This document shows, one piece after another, positions 22,968-33,928 of a stretch of 64,000 bases of DNA (position 1 is the stretch's first letter; every line of letters begins with the position of its first letter). Source of the stretch: Diploptera punctata (Eukaryota > Arthropoda > Insecta > Blattodea > Blaberidae); assembly GCA_030220185.1 (NCBI GenBank), contig JASPKZ010009696.1, forward strand, positions 62,001-126,000. The letters run 5' to 3'. The notes below the pieces were generated by a model. It saw nothing but the letters and a program-made list of their open reading frames with translations, was not told the DNA's origin and searched no databases. A program made the position numbers and the translations under genes.

Positions 22968-23032
<65 letters not shown>
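22953..23032. repeat. (ATT)n microsatellite
   Basis: About 26 units with one interruption (attttttatt). Polyleucine and polyisoleucine frames here are artefacts. Confidence 0.95.
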
Positions 23033-23033
<1 letters not shown>

Positions 23034-24444
23034 CTGATATACCACGTCACCTGGAATTTCAGTTTGAAATCTAGCCTTTATCTCATTTTATTTTTCTTCA
23101 TCCTGGTTTCAACAATCTAAGTTGTTGGCGTAATAGCTTATGTAAATGTATTGATAGGAATTAGAATGGATGACAGGAAAATATCTACTTTTCATTTAAT
23201 TTTTTTTTATGTCTAGCAATTTCCGAAAGAATGAAATTATTGAGGTTGTTCTAGTGAAAATCATTTAAATATGTTTACGTATCTTACCCTACTTGCCTGT
23301 TAACTCTCTAGCGGCCGTAGTTTTTTTTTATCCAAAGTTGGCATATAGCAATCAATTAAAAAGGATAAGGTCGATTTCATTAACCTGAAACGAAAATTTA
23401 AAAATCGTTCCAGCGGCCTCAATTTTAGATGTTTCCCAATGAAACACAGTATATGCCATTTAAATGAAACAAGGAAATCATTCACGGAAAATCAGAAAAA
23501 TATGATCATTAGAAGTACCTGAAAACCGAAAAAAAAATCTCTAGCAGCCACCTTTCGTTTTGTCGCAATGTGACACGCAATTTAATTAAGAAAATAAGGG
23601 TATATTCTTTAAATAGCAAAATCAGACCATAAATTATACTTACTGGCTGAGGTTAGATTCCAGAAGAGAGCTTCAGTGCATTTTACATTGTACCTCGTGG
23701 TCTATGTAAGCCGTAACGTATCTTTGGACTTCTGACAGTTCAGAATTTTAGAATTGTTGTACTGTGTTGCCATAGCAACATATTTAACCTTGACAACAGC
23801 CAATCACTGCGTTAACTTGTCAAACATTTGTGCAAAATACTTTAATATGTTTTAAATTCTCCAAAATACAACAACGGGGTTCTAATTCAGATTTTGGTCA
23901 TTGTAGTTGGTTTTTCATTTTAAATAATTCTGTTATTCAGTGTCTTTGTTATAATTGTTAATGATTTTGCGCAAGAACGACAATTAGAATAAGTTACCAT
24001 TTTAAAAACAATTGCAAGTACAAATTAGAAAGCTCACGTAGGCCTAAGACATATGCCCAAGAACAGAAATCCTAGAGTCATGCTTCACTTCCGTCCATGC
24101 GAAAAGAGATCTTTGGGCCGTCCGAAGAAGAGATGTATTGAAAATCCAGTCTTAAGTTCGTAACAGGCGATCAGGTCTTATATTTGTGTGGTGGAAGCAT
24201 ATGATGATGATAACGATTTTTCCTCTTTTTGCTATTCATTCTACGACTTCTCCTTACTCATGTCATCCATCATTTACATTTCATTCCATCTGCCTCTGTA
24301 ATGGTCCATGGAGTGTCCGCATCCTTGTACATCATAGGCATTCGATAATAAGGGCTTCATCTTATCCCTGGACCTAACATTAGACCGAACACGAGCAATA
24401 ATGCGTTTATAAAAATAATGAGTATGATTACATGACCCAGAATT
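23033..24444. other. No recognisable feature
   Basis: 1.4 kb without a supported gene. It is one of the longest repeat-poor stretches. Two similar phrases, ctctctagcggccgtag (about 23305) and ccagcggcctcaattttaga (about 23411), are noted without interpretation. Confidence 0.4.
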
Positions 24445-24598
24445 TGTTCTGCGTTAGACGGAATATATGGCAAGAATGGGGAATAAAAGAGGGATATGGA
24501 AATTCCTGTAGGAACACAAGAAGAAAGCGCTTAGAACGATGTGGGAGAATAAGAGTAATCATGTTTTAAGGGGGGTGAATTATACATGCAATTTATTC
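24445..24598 (+). pseudogene. Old LINE-A fragment
   Basis: atggcaagaatggggaataa through gatgtgggagaataagagta and gtgaattatacatgc is collinear with the ARMGNE to REVDYT codons of LINE-A, with many changes. It is the landing site of the foldback element at 24599. Confidence 0.65.
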
Positions 24599-24791
24599 AC
24601 GTAGACTTTCACGGCCGGAGTTGTTATGTTGATCTTGAAGAAGATTTTCGGGCTGTAGGCCGTGGTCGTGAGGCTTGTAGTTGTCTTGAGACAACCCTTG
24701 AGGATGCCAGACGCAGTTTCTTGCGAAACGTCGGGGAACTACAAGCCTCATGACCACGGCCTACAGCCCGAAAATCTTCTACAAGATCATC
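24599..24791. mobile_element. Small foldback element with 52-bp arms and TSD
   Basis: The arms at 24631-24682 and 24737-24788 are inverted copies with two mismatches; the 54-nt loop holds gaggatgccagacgcag and gcgaaacgtcgggg. The flanks repeat atacatgcaatttattc (24582-24598), with a 3-bp indel at 24792-24811, which suggests insertion by a LINE-like mechanism. The outer part ctttcacggccgg and the motif gcgaaacgtc are shared with the larger foldback at 41040. Confidence 0.8.
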
Positions 24792-25038
24792 ATACATGCA
24801 ATTATTTATTCATTTTCATTTTCATCTAAATAATGAAAGTGAAAATGTAGTCACAAGCAATGTTTATAAACTTATCATCTAAAACTTTTGATGAAGAAGA
24901 AAATGGAACTTTTTGAAAAGTGATTTTGAAAACATGCGTGTGACTTTCCTAACAAGGTAGAAGACTAGTAGATTAAGAGATTTTAGTTCAAAATATGGAC
25001 ACTGAAGATAAAATGAAGAATATAATAATAACAATAAT

Positions 25039-25354
25039 CCATCCATCCATAGTAATTCTGCTCGAGGGCAGGTCTTTCACTGCAATCATAGCATTTCCAT
25101 GCTATGCTTTGCAGCTTTACTAGGGAATTATAGGTGTGGTAGCTTCCCGTTGCTTTCCACACCGGCGAAGGATGATTATGATGATGGCCGGATGATTTTT
25201 GGGGACCGTTGGGCCCTAAGCTTCCTGACATTTGTCTTACAGGTGAGGAAAAATCCCGAAAAAACATCACCCAGGAGCCTGTCCCGACCGGGAATCGAAC
25301 CCGGGTCCGCTGCGTGACAAGGCAGCACGCTTAGTCGAAACCACAGCGGTGGAC
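25039..25354 (-). mobile_element. SINE1, minus strand
   Basis: Runs from ccatccatccatagtaattc to ccacagcggtggac. The B-box equivalent, gaatcgaacccgggt, is at 25292-25306. Both sides are AAT-rich, so a TSD cannot be separated. Confidence 0.92.
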
Positions 25355-25399
<45 letters not shown>

Positions 25400-25450
25400 T
25401 ATTTTTGCTGGCAGAGTTAAGGCCATAAGGCCTTCTCTTTCACTCAACCA
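25355..25450 (-). repeat. (AAT)n plus LINE 3'-end-type repeat, minus strand
   Basis: The (AAT)n tract at 25355-25395 is followed by ctttatttttgctggcagag and ttaaggccataaggcctt, the reverse of the repeat end seen at 19700 and 63540. Confidence 0.65.
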
Positions 25451-25493
25451 ACGAATAGTAGAATTATATAAAAATTACGTACTTATTAAAGTA

Positions 25494-25935
25494 ACTGACT
25501 CACTGGCACTATCGAACCCTTAGGTTCATGGCCGCGCGGATATAAGCTCTCCATACATCCCTATCCTGAGTTAATGCTTTCCAATCATTCCCTGTATAAT
25601 CTACTTCCCTCAAATCATAGTTAATGTTATTTTACCACCTCACCAACTGGGCGTTTTCCCTCTGGTTTTCCTACAAGAAGCTTAAATACAACTCTGTCAT
25701 TCCCCACTTGTGCCACATGCCCTGCCCATCAAAATTTATGAGACTTAACGGTTCTTACTATATTTGGCTAGCTACCAAAAAAACATGTTGCTCACAGTTA
25801 TAAAGTCTTCTCTAATTCACCTGTCTGTTCATCTCTCTTTGGTCCAAAAATTTTCCTAAGAGCTTTATTCTCAAATACTCGTAATCTCCTTTCTTCCTTT
25901 AAAGTTAAAATCTATGTTTCGCACCCATATAATAT
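25494..25935 (-). pseudogene. LINE-A C-terminal part, left segment of a split copy
   Basis: Minus-strand LINE-A: gttcatggccgcgcggatat corresponds to the AMNLRV end, then the GRP and WAGH region, and KVLRKIFGP near 25845. It breaks exactly at 25935, where the LTR retrotransposon begins, and resumes at 30231-30395 and 31527-31722. The 25932-25935 ATAT is the duplicated target. Frameshifts make it non-functional. Confidence 0.88.
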
Positions 25936-26972
25936 TGTGCTGGGGGGGGGGGGGGTAGAGAAAGAACCCTTAAACCACGGTCTGCCAACCATTTGTGGGT
26001 AAGTAAACCACACTACTGCTACCATATACGATGTTAGAAAAGCAAACCACGCTCTGCTACCATTTGTGCTGGGGGGGGTAGAGAAAGAACCCTTAAACCA
26101 CGGTCTGCTAACCATTTGTGGGTAAGTAAACCACACTACTGCTACCATTACGACGTTAGAAAAGCAAACCACGCCCAGCGTAACACTTGTCCGGGATCGA
26201 GTTTTGTTAATGCTGTATTTATTAATGTGATCGTGATATTCAAAGATGTTATCGGTAAGAAAGCAGCCTGCCTCGGGCCCATGAAAGGCAGCTATTAATT
26301 CATCTTTCTTTCCCTGATGAACATACATACAAATATAGATACTGATTACTAAATGCATACAGTGAGTGACTTTGTTACAGGATAGTGAGCAACTACTATA
26401 CTTGAATAATGACAAAGGGGCGTTGTATAAAAATAAGCTTTTAATATAAACAAGTTGGATTTTAAAATAAATAATAAATTAATAACAAAAGATGATTCTT
26501 GATCAATCAATCAAGCATAGCTTGTAGAAATAACTAAACAAATAACGTACCAGACATAATGCCACACTCACACAAATGTCCAAGCTTTTTAAGAATCACT
26601 TCTTCCGTACATTGCTGGACTAATTCAAAATCGACCTCTTCTCGGTCTCAATCAACTTGTCTATATATAGACCACCATATTAACTTCCCAGCTGCATGGT
26701 GAGTTAAAATTGGATTCCACTTTTGAATCCGCTTTTAAGTAACTAAACGCCACTTGCTAGGCTGATCGAATGATGATGTTCGGTAAGAGTACAATGCATA
26801 TAAAGGTTCACAAGTAGAGGGGATATGCGCTGTAGAGATGCGCGGCAGAAAGGATGAAAAGGGAAGAGGTAGCCACACGGAAAAGAGGACATTTGCATAT
26901 TTCATAAATGTTCTGTAGTAGGGAGGAGAACAAAGATACCATACTGAACCGCAGAAAGGCACTTTCGGTTCA
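25936..26972 (-). repeat. 3' LTR
   Basis: Bounded by TGTGCTGG (left, plus orientation) and TTCGGTTCA (right). It contains two tandem copies of a roughly 129-bp unit starting at 25936 and 26065, the first with an expanded G run. The junction at 26048-26068 contains ctctgctacca followed by ttTGTGCTGG, which is an LTR end next to a primer-binding-like sequence. Confidence 0.92.
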
Positions 26973-26976
26973 ATAA

Positions 26977-26996
26977 CTCCCCCTGCGCCCTCCGGG
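26977..26996 (-). promoter_or_regulatory. Polypurine tract
   Basis: On the minus strand a purine-rich run (gagggcgcaggggga) lies just upstream of the 3' LTR start TGAACCG. This is the usual place for plus-strand DNA priming in LTR elements. Confidence 0.65.
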
Positions 26997-27829
26997 TAAA
27001 AAAAAACAGTCCATAAACTTCAAAATAATGTCCGGTAGAAGAATCCCACGTTGGGAGGGGCACATCAACACTATCAGATTCCAGCGGTAAACTTCAATAC
27101 AAATCTTCCATCGTCCCCTAAATCACAATCACCACACTCGCTTCCATGTTGACTATCCCAGGCGCTGAAAATCAAACTCCATCTGGACTCAGTCGCCATA
27201 GTGCAACTCTGCGGTGTTCCAGGTGAAGAACCGGGTGACGATACTATAGTTGGATTGCCGGAACGGCAATCCCGCTCCACCGCTTTCCAGGAATCTGTAG
27301 TTCTAGAGCTACTATGTCGGTCAGCTGGGCACTCGGGGGTCGGCCGGATCCTCCAAGCGCTCGACTGCCGAACATTCCAGGCTGCGTCGTAATGCCAATG
27401 TTAAGGAAGGGTAAACTGAAACAAAAAACAGGCGAAGACAGGAAAACGGAACCTCAGACATACTAGTTCAACATGTGCCATAATACAAAATGTTTTTTGT
27501 AACCAATATCTAGTTTAACATACAGATATATTTTCACTACACTAAAACATGCTTGGATTTACTCCATAGCATTACATAGTTTAACTTGACTGACATGTTG
27601 TATTTAAAACGTGTCCATGGACGCTTACTAACTTCTAGTTACCCTCGTTTTAGAATTTAGTTTGCGTCTCATTAGCAAAACCTGGACCACGTATACTGAA
27701 ACTCACTCTAGCAACTCCTACAACCAAAAGGTGGCACAATCAGCTCATATACCAATATACATAAGTAGCTTACTCTAATATCCCAAACAAATATATACAA
27801 ACAAACCACGTAAAAAACTAAGATCGACA

Positions 27830-28774
27830 CTCTCTAGAAAGATGTCCATACCGCTGACATTTCCAACATTGTAAGTTACTTTTCGATTGCCAAGAAGAAC
27901 GATTTGCAGAAGTATTAGGTTTACTCAAATTATCAGGCTTACTTTTTCACTGAAGTTCCTCTGTCTTTCAGCAATCTCGAAATCAGCCACTTTCCTAGCC
28001 AAGACACACATTTCGGCTACATTTTGAGGTTTCGTAGCAAAAACCAAATGCTGTCTAGTGGCCGGGGACATATTTTGTAGAATAATGTCAATTAACTTTT
28101 CTTCCGAAAATAGAGGGTTCAATACAAGTGAAGCTCCTTGAATATTGGAGATAAACTCCAGCAAAGATTCTTTAGAAAGTTGGAATCGTCGCGACACAAA
28201 TTTAATCCAATAGTCCTCTAATAATCTAGGAGGCAACAACGAACATTTCACATATTCTAAACTCTCCATCCAAGTAAATCTCAATTTAACAACTTCACTC
28301 CAAACCTTCAATAGTATTCCTCCAATGCAACTCAAAATCGAGTTTACAAAATACTCATCTGGAACCAATTTCAATTCGAAGATCGAGTTGAGTTTAATAA
28401 GGAAGACAACTAGTAACTCCTTATCACTACCATCGCAGGGATCAACTTTTCTAATTAACTCTCGAAAAATTCGCTGATTATTTTCCTCCGTATGAGAAGA
28501 AAGGTTGGGGACCGTTCCACTAGAAAAATCCTTGATAGAGCTAAGTCTACGATCACTTATATTCTTGTTCTGTTCTGCAGAATAATCCTCCTGAATTGCG
28601 CTGTCTACAATAAACTTACGCTTAATTAATGTTTGTTCAGCCGGGGAGAGAGAATTCATATGAATTTTAAGTCGCTGACGTAGTATATTTACATCGCCTT
28701 CAACCTCAATACCTAGTAAGCTTAACTCCTCGGACGAGATTATCTTTAGATATTACATCTATCCAACTAGGCAT
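27830..28774 (-). pseudogene. Retrotransposon gag relic with zinc knuckle
   Basis: Gag forms the particle in which LTR-element RNA is copied. The longest frame, 28659-27925, has 244 codons with a capsid-like C-terminal part: SRRFQLSKESLLEFI, then IDIILQNMSPATRQHL and ARKVADFEIAERQR. Upstream codons (LSLLGIEVEGDVNILRQRL) are open in the same frame beyond the nominal start, and an earlier ATG at 28774 (MPSWIDVISKDNL) lies in another phase. Downstream, near 27880-27840, a different phase encodes CWKCQRYGHLSREC, a perfect Cys-x2-Cys-x4-His-x4-Cys knuckle. Thus at least two frame breaks separate the N-terminus, capsid and nucleocapsid. The product would be nucleic-acid-binding in an intact relative. 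Confidence 0.85.
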
Positions 28775-29160
28775 GTTTACAAAGTACAATGAACCAAAGA
28801 TGTAAACAATTATAAGCGAACGTAGCCTAGTATGCATAAATCACTCTCTGTTTACGTATAAAGAAAGATGAGTCAATATCATTTACGTAACATAATACAA
28901 ACGCGTAAATTAATGCTTTTCATTAACTTTAACATAAATACCAAGTATCGAAAACAAATAGTTGTCCGCAGGGTAATATCTCAGAGAAAAAAATGTCGAT
29001 TTTCTAATTCCAAACTTCATTTACGACCATACAGAGTTTATACCCTTGTCTTGGCACTTGAAACCAAAACTCCGAAACTTGAATAGAAAATTTTAAATCG
29101 ATACTACTAGAACCACAGTTAATAAAATACAGCATATCTTTCAAAGTGAAAGATACAAAA

Positions 29161-29180
29161 CCACACGCTCTGCACTACCA
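29161..29180 (-). promoter_or_regulatory. Probable primer-binding site
   Basis: Three bases inside the 5' LTR end the minus strand reads tggtagtgcagagcgtgtgg. The copy trapped within the 3' LTR reads tggtagcagagcg, whose first 11 bases match what would pair with the 3' end of eukaryotic initiator Met tRNA (from general knowledge). The present site has a 2-bp insertion relative to that. Confidence 0.6.
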
Positions 29181-29182
29181 TT

Positions 29183-30226
29183 TGTGCTGGGGGGGGTAGA
29201 GAAAGAACCCTTAAACCACGGTCTGCCAATCATTTGTGGGTAAGTAAACCACACTACTGCTACCATATACGGGGGTAGAAAAGCAAACCACGCATCTACT
29301 ACCATTTGTGCTGGGAGGGGTAGAGAAAGAACCCTTAAACCACGGTCTGCTAACCATTTGTGGGTAAGTAAACCACACTACTGCTACCATTTACGACGTT
29401 AGAAAAGCAAACCACGCCCAGCGTAACACTTGTCCGGGATCGAGTTTTGTTAATGCTGTATTTATTAATGTGATCGTGATATTCAAAGATGTTATCGGTA
29501 AGAAAGCAGCCTGCCTCGGGCCCATGAAAGGCAGCTATTAATTCATCTTTCTTTCCCTGATGAACATACATACAAATATAGATACTGATTACTAAATGCA
29601 TACAGTGAGTGACTTTGTTACAGGATAGTGAGCAACTACTATACTTGAATAATGACAAAGGGGCGTTGTATAAAAATAAGCTTTTAATATAAACAAGTTG
29701 GATTTTAAAATAAATAATAAATTAATAACAAAAGATGATTCTTGATCAATCAATCAAGCATAGCTTGTAGAAATAACTAAACAAATAACGTACCAGACAT
29801 AATGCCACACTCCACACAAATGTCCAAGCTTTTTAAGAATCACTTCTTCCGTACATTGCTGGACTAATTCAAAATCGACCTCTTCTCGGTCTCAATCAAC
29901 TTGTCTATACATAGACCACCATATTAACTTCCCAGCTGCATGGTGAGTTAAAATTGGATTCCACTTTTGAATCCGCTTTTAAGTAACTAAACGCCACTTG
30001 CTAGGCTGATCGAATGATGATGTTGTGTAAGAGTAACATGCATATAAAGGTTCACAATATAAGAGGGGACATAGCTCATGTACTGAGAGGGCGCCGGCAG
30101 AAAGGATGAAAAGGGAAGAGGTAGCCACACGGAAAAGAGGACATTTGCATATTTCATAAATGTTTCTGGAGTAGGGAGGAGAACAAAGAATACCATACTG
30201 AACCGCAGAAAGGCACTTTCGGTTCA
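29183..30226 (-). repeat. 5' LTR
   Basis: Pairs with 25936-26972. It also holds two tandem units, starting at 29183 and 29307, period 124 bp. Its right border TTCGGTTCA is followed by the TSD ATAT. Confidence 0.92.
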
Positions 30227-30230
30227 ATAT

Positions 30231-30395
30231 AACTGGTAGAATAATAATATTATATATTTTCATTTTAACGTTTTTTGAAAAGAGTTAGGACGTTAAGAGT
30301 TCCTGTAATGCATAATAGCACGCATTTCCAGAATTGAGCCTATGTTTAATTTCTTTGTGCATCTCATTCCTATTTGCGATTTTTGTTCCTAGGAA
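30231..30395 (-). pseudogene. LINE-A, middle segment of the split copy
   Basis: Starts aactggtagaataataatat and continues to gcgatttttgttcctagg, collinear with 4902-5060. It ends where LINE-D is inserted. Confidence 0.9.
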
Positions 30396-31526
30396 AAAAA
30401 GAGCAACTAACAGAGATTTACATTTGCTTTGTGTCGATTTAACCAAAGCATATGATAGTATTCCCCAGAAAATGTTATGGGAAACTTTAGACGATTCCAA
30501 CATTACCAAAAAATTAGTAGAAGCTATAGAAGCATTATACAAAGGATCTATTTCGAAAATAAAAGTTGGAAATCATTTAACAAAGGGATTTACTATTACA
30601 AAAGGTTTAAGGCAAGGTTGCAGTTTATCTCCAACTCTATTTAAAATTTATCTGGAAAGAGTACTAAGAGACTGGAGGAAAACATGTCAAAAAATGGGCA
30701 TACCAATCCAAAATACACATGTATATTCATTAAATTTTGCAGATGACCAGGTATTAATAGCACAGGACCACGATGACATAGAATATATGGCTAAAAAACT
30801 AAAATAATAATATGAAAAATGGGGACATTATATAAACATTGAAAAACATAAATATCTGTGTATAGGAGAAGAAATGGAAAATATAAATTTCAACAATGGA
30901 GAAGTACTAAAACCTAGTATTGAATGCACTTACTTAGGAACAAAATTAGACCATTCAGGCGATAACACAGTGGAAATTAAAAATAGAATCGCACAAACAA
31001 AACAAGCAATAAATGCTTTAAACTCTGTTTGGTGGAGCAAAAATATTACAAAATATAGAAAATTACAAATATATCAAACCATAATTCAGAGCATTTTAAC
31101 ATATGGTGCTGAAGTCTGGCAAATTCCTACCAGGGAAATGAAAAGAATTTTAATTACAGAAATGGATGTTTTAAGAAGATAAGCTGGAAAATCTAGAATG
31201 GATAGAATACGAAATAAAGAAATAAGGGAAATTATGGGTGTACAAGAGGAGCCGGACATCATAGACATCATAGAAAAGAAAAGATTGCAGTGGTATGGTC
31301 ATGTCAAACGAATGCCAGAGCAAAGATTGCCAAAAATTGTTATGGAATGGATCCCAATGGAAAGGAGGAAGAGAGGAAGACCGAAGAAAACTTGGATAGA
31401 AGGGGTACAAGCAGCTATGAATATCAGAGGAATGGAGGAAGATCAATGGATGGATAGAGATGAATGGCGTTTGGTTTCCGGAAGATGGCGGCAGCTGCCA
31501 TGATACCGAATGATGATGATGATGAG
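30396..31526 (+). mobile_element. LINE-D reverse transcriptase, nearly open 3' half
   Basis: A 5'-truncated non-LTR retrotransposon inserted into LINE-A. One single reading phase runs from about 30400 to 31503, broken only by tandem stops at 30805-30810 and one at 31180-31182. RT motifs are VDLTKAYDSIPQK at about 30428, KGLRQGCSLSPTLF near 30604 and LNFADDQVLIAQD near 30733, the catalytic aspartates being present in AYD and FADD. The C-terminal part has CTYLGTKLD, TYGAEVWQI, WYGHVKRMPEQRLPK and GRPKKTWIEGVQ, ending GRWRQLP. A (GAT)n tail closes it. It is related to LINE-C but clearly distinct. No duplication longer than 1 bp is evident at the borders. Confidence 0.9.
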
Positions 31527-31722
31527 GTATTTGAATTCAGCCACTTCCTCCAAATTTCCCTCATTTATCTCATTAGCTGTCCACTTCCATTATATAATGT
31601 ATTTATATGTGTAACCATATGTTTAGTTTTATTGATATTTACTACCAGTCTCAATTTCTTAGTGTTACTCAATAGTGTGTGCGTGTTGGCCTTTAGTATC
31701 TCTTCGCTATTGCCCAATAGTA
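31527..31722 (-). pseudogene. LINE-A, right segment of the split copy
   Basis: gtatttgaattcagccactt through ttgcccaatagtac matches 5059-5262. Sequence then diverges from the 4.6-kb copy. Confidence 0.88.
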
Positions 31723-31751
31723 CTGTCTTATTAGAAATTTACATACTTATT

Positions 31752-32148
31752 TTGTGTTGTATTGTATTGTAAGCCTATGTTTTACCTTTACAGAGATTTA
31801 GGCGCTCTCCCCTACAGGGAAGAATTTGAACCATACTAATTTAGTTACACTTGTTTTCGTATAGATGCCCTTTGAGTGGTACGTGGTCAGCGTTCCGCCT
31901 CATACTGACATCTAGGAACCCAAGGTAGTACTAGGACGGGAAAATTCGGTAAATTTTGCTTAGAGACCTTTTCATTCAGGCTTAAGGATTTTTTACGAGC
32001 CTGAAAATCTTCAGACTCGGGACCCACGGCTTAAGTTCCTCCCGGAGGACTTGATCCTTGGAATTTTCCGTCCTAAAAAATCAATCGACCCCGGCCGGGT
32101 TTGAACCCGCGACCCTCGGGACCAGAGGCAAGGACCACCGCGGCCGAC
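31752..32148 (-). mobile_element. SINE4 with 11-bp TSD
   Basis: The minus-strand head reads gtcggccgcggtggtccttg, with the B-box-like cgcgggttcaaacccg at 32098-32113. The 3' end, at the left, is a run of attgt units. ACATACTTATT is exact at 31741-31751 and 32149-32159. Confidence 0.88.
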
Positions 32149-32375
32149 ACATACTTATTACAATTTTAAAATATTCTCAAAATATAGACTAAGCAAAAGA
32201 CAATGGGCATGTGATCTAGTACTCACTAATACTAACAAAACATGGAATATAATAAAATTAAAATAACATAAAATGAAATAAAGTAAGTAAAGCTTCCTAT
32301 ATGAATACTTATAGATATATAGAAAATGTCGAATATAATTATAGAGTTAATGTTTAGGTGAGTGATAAAAATGTA

Positions 32376-33130
32376 TCATAAGTAATGCCACGAGTGATTT
32401 CCAAATTATCAATAAATTCACGACTCACGAAGTGAGGAGTGAATTTGTCTAGAGAATTTGGAAATCAAGAGTGGCATTTGTTAGGACTATTTAACGAATA
32501 AAATTAAGCTGTTTACTCACAAATCACTATTTAACTGTATTTATTTTAAAATATGTATATATTTAATGTAAACGGCGATGTTTGAAAACAAATGAGAAAC
32601 GATAGGTACGCTTCATCTGCTTCTTTTGTTTATCACTGCAACCAGATCATACTATTTATTGCCAAAGGAACGCAATATTGTAAGAATGCTCTCTAGTGGA
32701 GAACAAATGAAACACATCAAACTGTATATTAATTAATTTCTGATGTCGTATGATGTAAATATGACAATTATATTTTTCTGGATTATTACCTGGGAAAAAA
32801 TACATGCAAGAAAGTGCAAACAGTGGTTTCTTTTTTTTGGTGGTATAATAAATTGCTACAAATGTTTTTATATTAACTCCTGCAAGCGCTATGTGTTGAC
32901 ATCTATGCACTATATATACAATCTGGTAGCCGTATTTCTTTTAGGCTCAATCACTGCAAAATAATGGTCAGACCTGTTCAGAATATTAAAAAAAGAGGAG
33001 CTTTCTTTAATATGGTAAATATAACACTGATAAATATTTCGTGAAACACGACTCTGATTGGTTTTAAAACAGAAATTATTGAAACGTGATTGGTCATTGA
33101 CTCCCATTTGGGGCATGAGTTAAATAGTCC
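32376..33130 (+). mobile_element. MITE-A, longest copy
   Basis: About 755 bp, from tcataagtaatgccac to gagttaaatagtcc. The 5' part, 32384-32479, is a near-perfect palindrome (aatgccac ... ttccaaatt ... taaattcac-gactcac-gaa-gtgag-gagtgaattt ... aatttggaaa ... gtggcatt). The sequence ggactatttaac at about 32484 recurs inverted at the right end, so the part downstream of the hairpin has its own 12-bp inverted termini. No coding capacity. Confidence 0.9.
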
Positions 33131-33928
33131 AAATAAATAATACCTCATAGTGTGAATTCCTAAAATAGTAACTCATATAATTATTAGAATATATTAGCTC
33201 AGGATAAGGGATATACGGAGAGCTTAATTTCACACGGTTATGTATTAAGTTAGTTGTCTCCACAAGGCATTCGGATTGAAGTGGTTAATGAGAAAGCCAA
33301 ATATGACTAGGAGTGAGATAGTGGGGTTACTTAATCCAGCGAAAATGAACTTCGTCATGCATCTCACGCGGAATCTCCGGAATGCCAATACCTTTGTAGT
33401 TTAATTAATTTTAGAGAAGGAAAAGAGTTGGGTGGACTGGCCGGACGTAATTTTCTAGCCCATTAGTTGCCAGTCCAGAGAGAAGATCTCCTGATGTGTC
33501 ACGGTGGCAGACTAAATGTTGAATCACAGCATCCAGATTTAGCTCCTCCCCGCAACTTCCAAAATAAAACAGTTTCCTCTCTCCCCGCGATGGTGTTTAA
33601 ATTCGTCCAAACACGATGACAGCCGTATCATGTACTGTTATGGTGAACATTCCTCGCCCACTGCATACTTAATTTTAAACATTTTCTTATTAATAGAACC
33701 CGGAAAACACTTGGTAGGGAAATAACTTCATACACTAATTAATGATCAGGACGTGTCTAGGTGAAGATTGCAAAATGTGACTAAAAATTGTTTTAAAATC
33801 TATAATTTAATTAAAAACCTGTTGTAGAATTAGTGAAAGAGGGTTTTATCAACGTTCGCTTGTTTTTTTATATTAAATGGTTAAGAATATGAAGGGAAAA
33901 AACGGTTAATAATTGGACACATATATAG
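33131..33928. other. No recognisable feature
   Basis: A relatively GC-richer spacer (33380-33650) with no long frame on either strand and no repeat match seen. Confidence 0.4.

Larger units (their letters stand above)
25936..30226 (-). mobile_element. Complete gag-only LTR retrotransposon with 4-bp TSD
   Basis: On the minus strand the element reads 5' LTR (30226-29183), leader, gag, about 0.85 kb of sequence without recognisable pol, a purine-rich tract, and 3' LTR (26972-25936). The element ends are TG and CA. ATAT flanks it at 25932-25935 and 30227-30230, and the uninterrupted target can be read at 4889-4905 in another LINE-A copy. The LTRs are about 1,037 and 1,044 bp and very similar, with a more diverged patch near 26780-26850 versus 30020-30100. 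No reverse transcriptase, protease or integrase motif was seen, so movement would need enzymes in trans. Class Ty3/gypsy-like is inferred from the gag and the 4-bp duplication. Confidence 0.92.

Noticed and set aside
25912..26415. 167-codon minus-strand frame, repeated as 102 codons at 29350-29658
   Set aside because: Both lie inside the LTRs and reflect the tandem LTR unit (the repeated SVVYLP..NG-like phrases). No known protein domain.
27074..27280. 68-codon minus-strand frame upstream of the polypurine tract
   Set aside because: It could be a remnant of a pol or env C-terminus, but no motif supports this; left inside the LTR element description.
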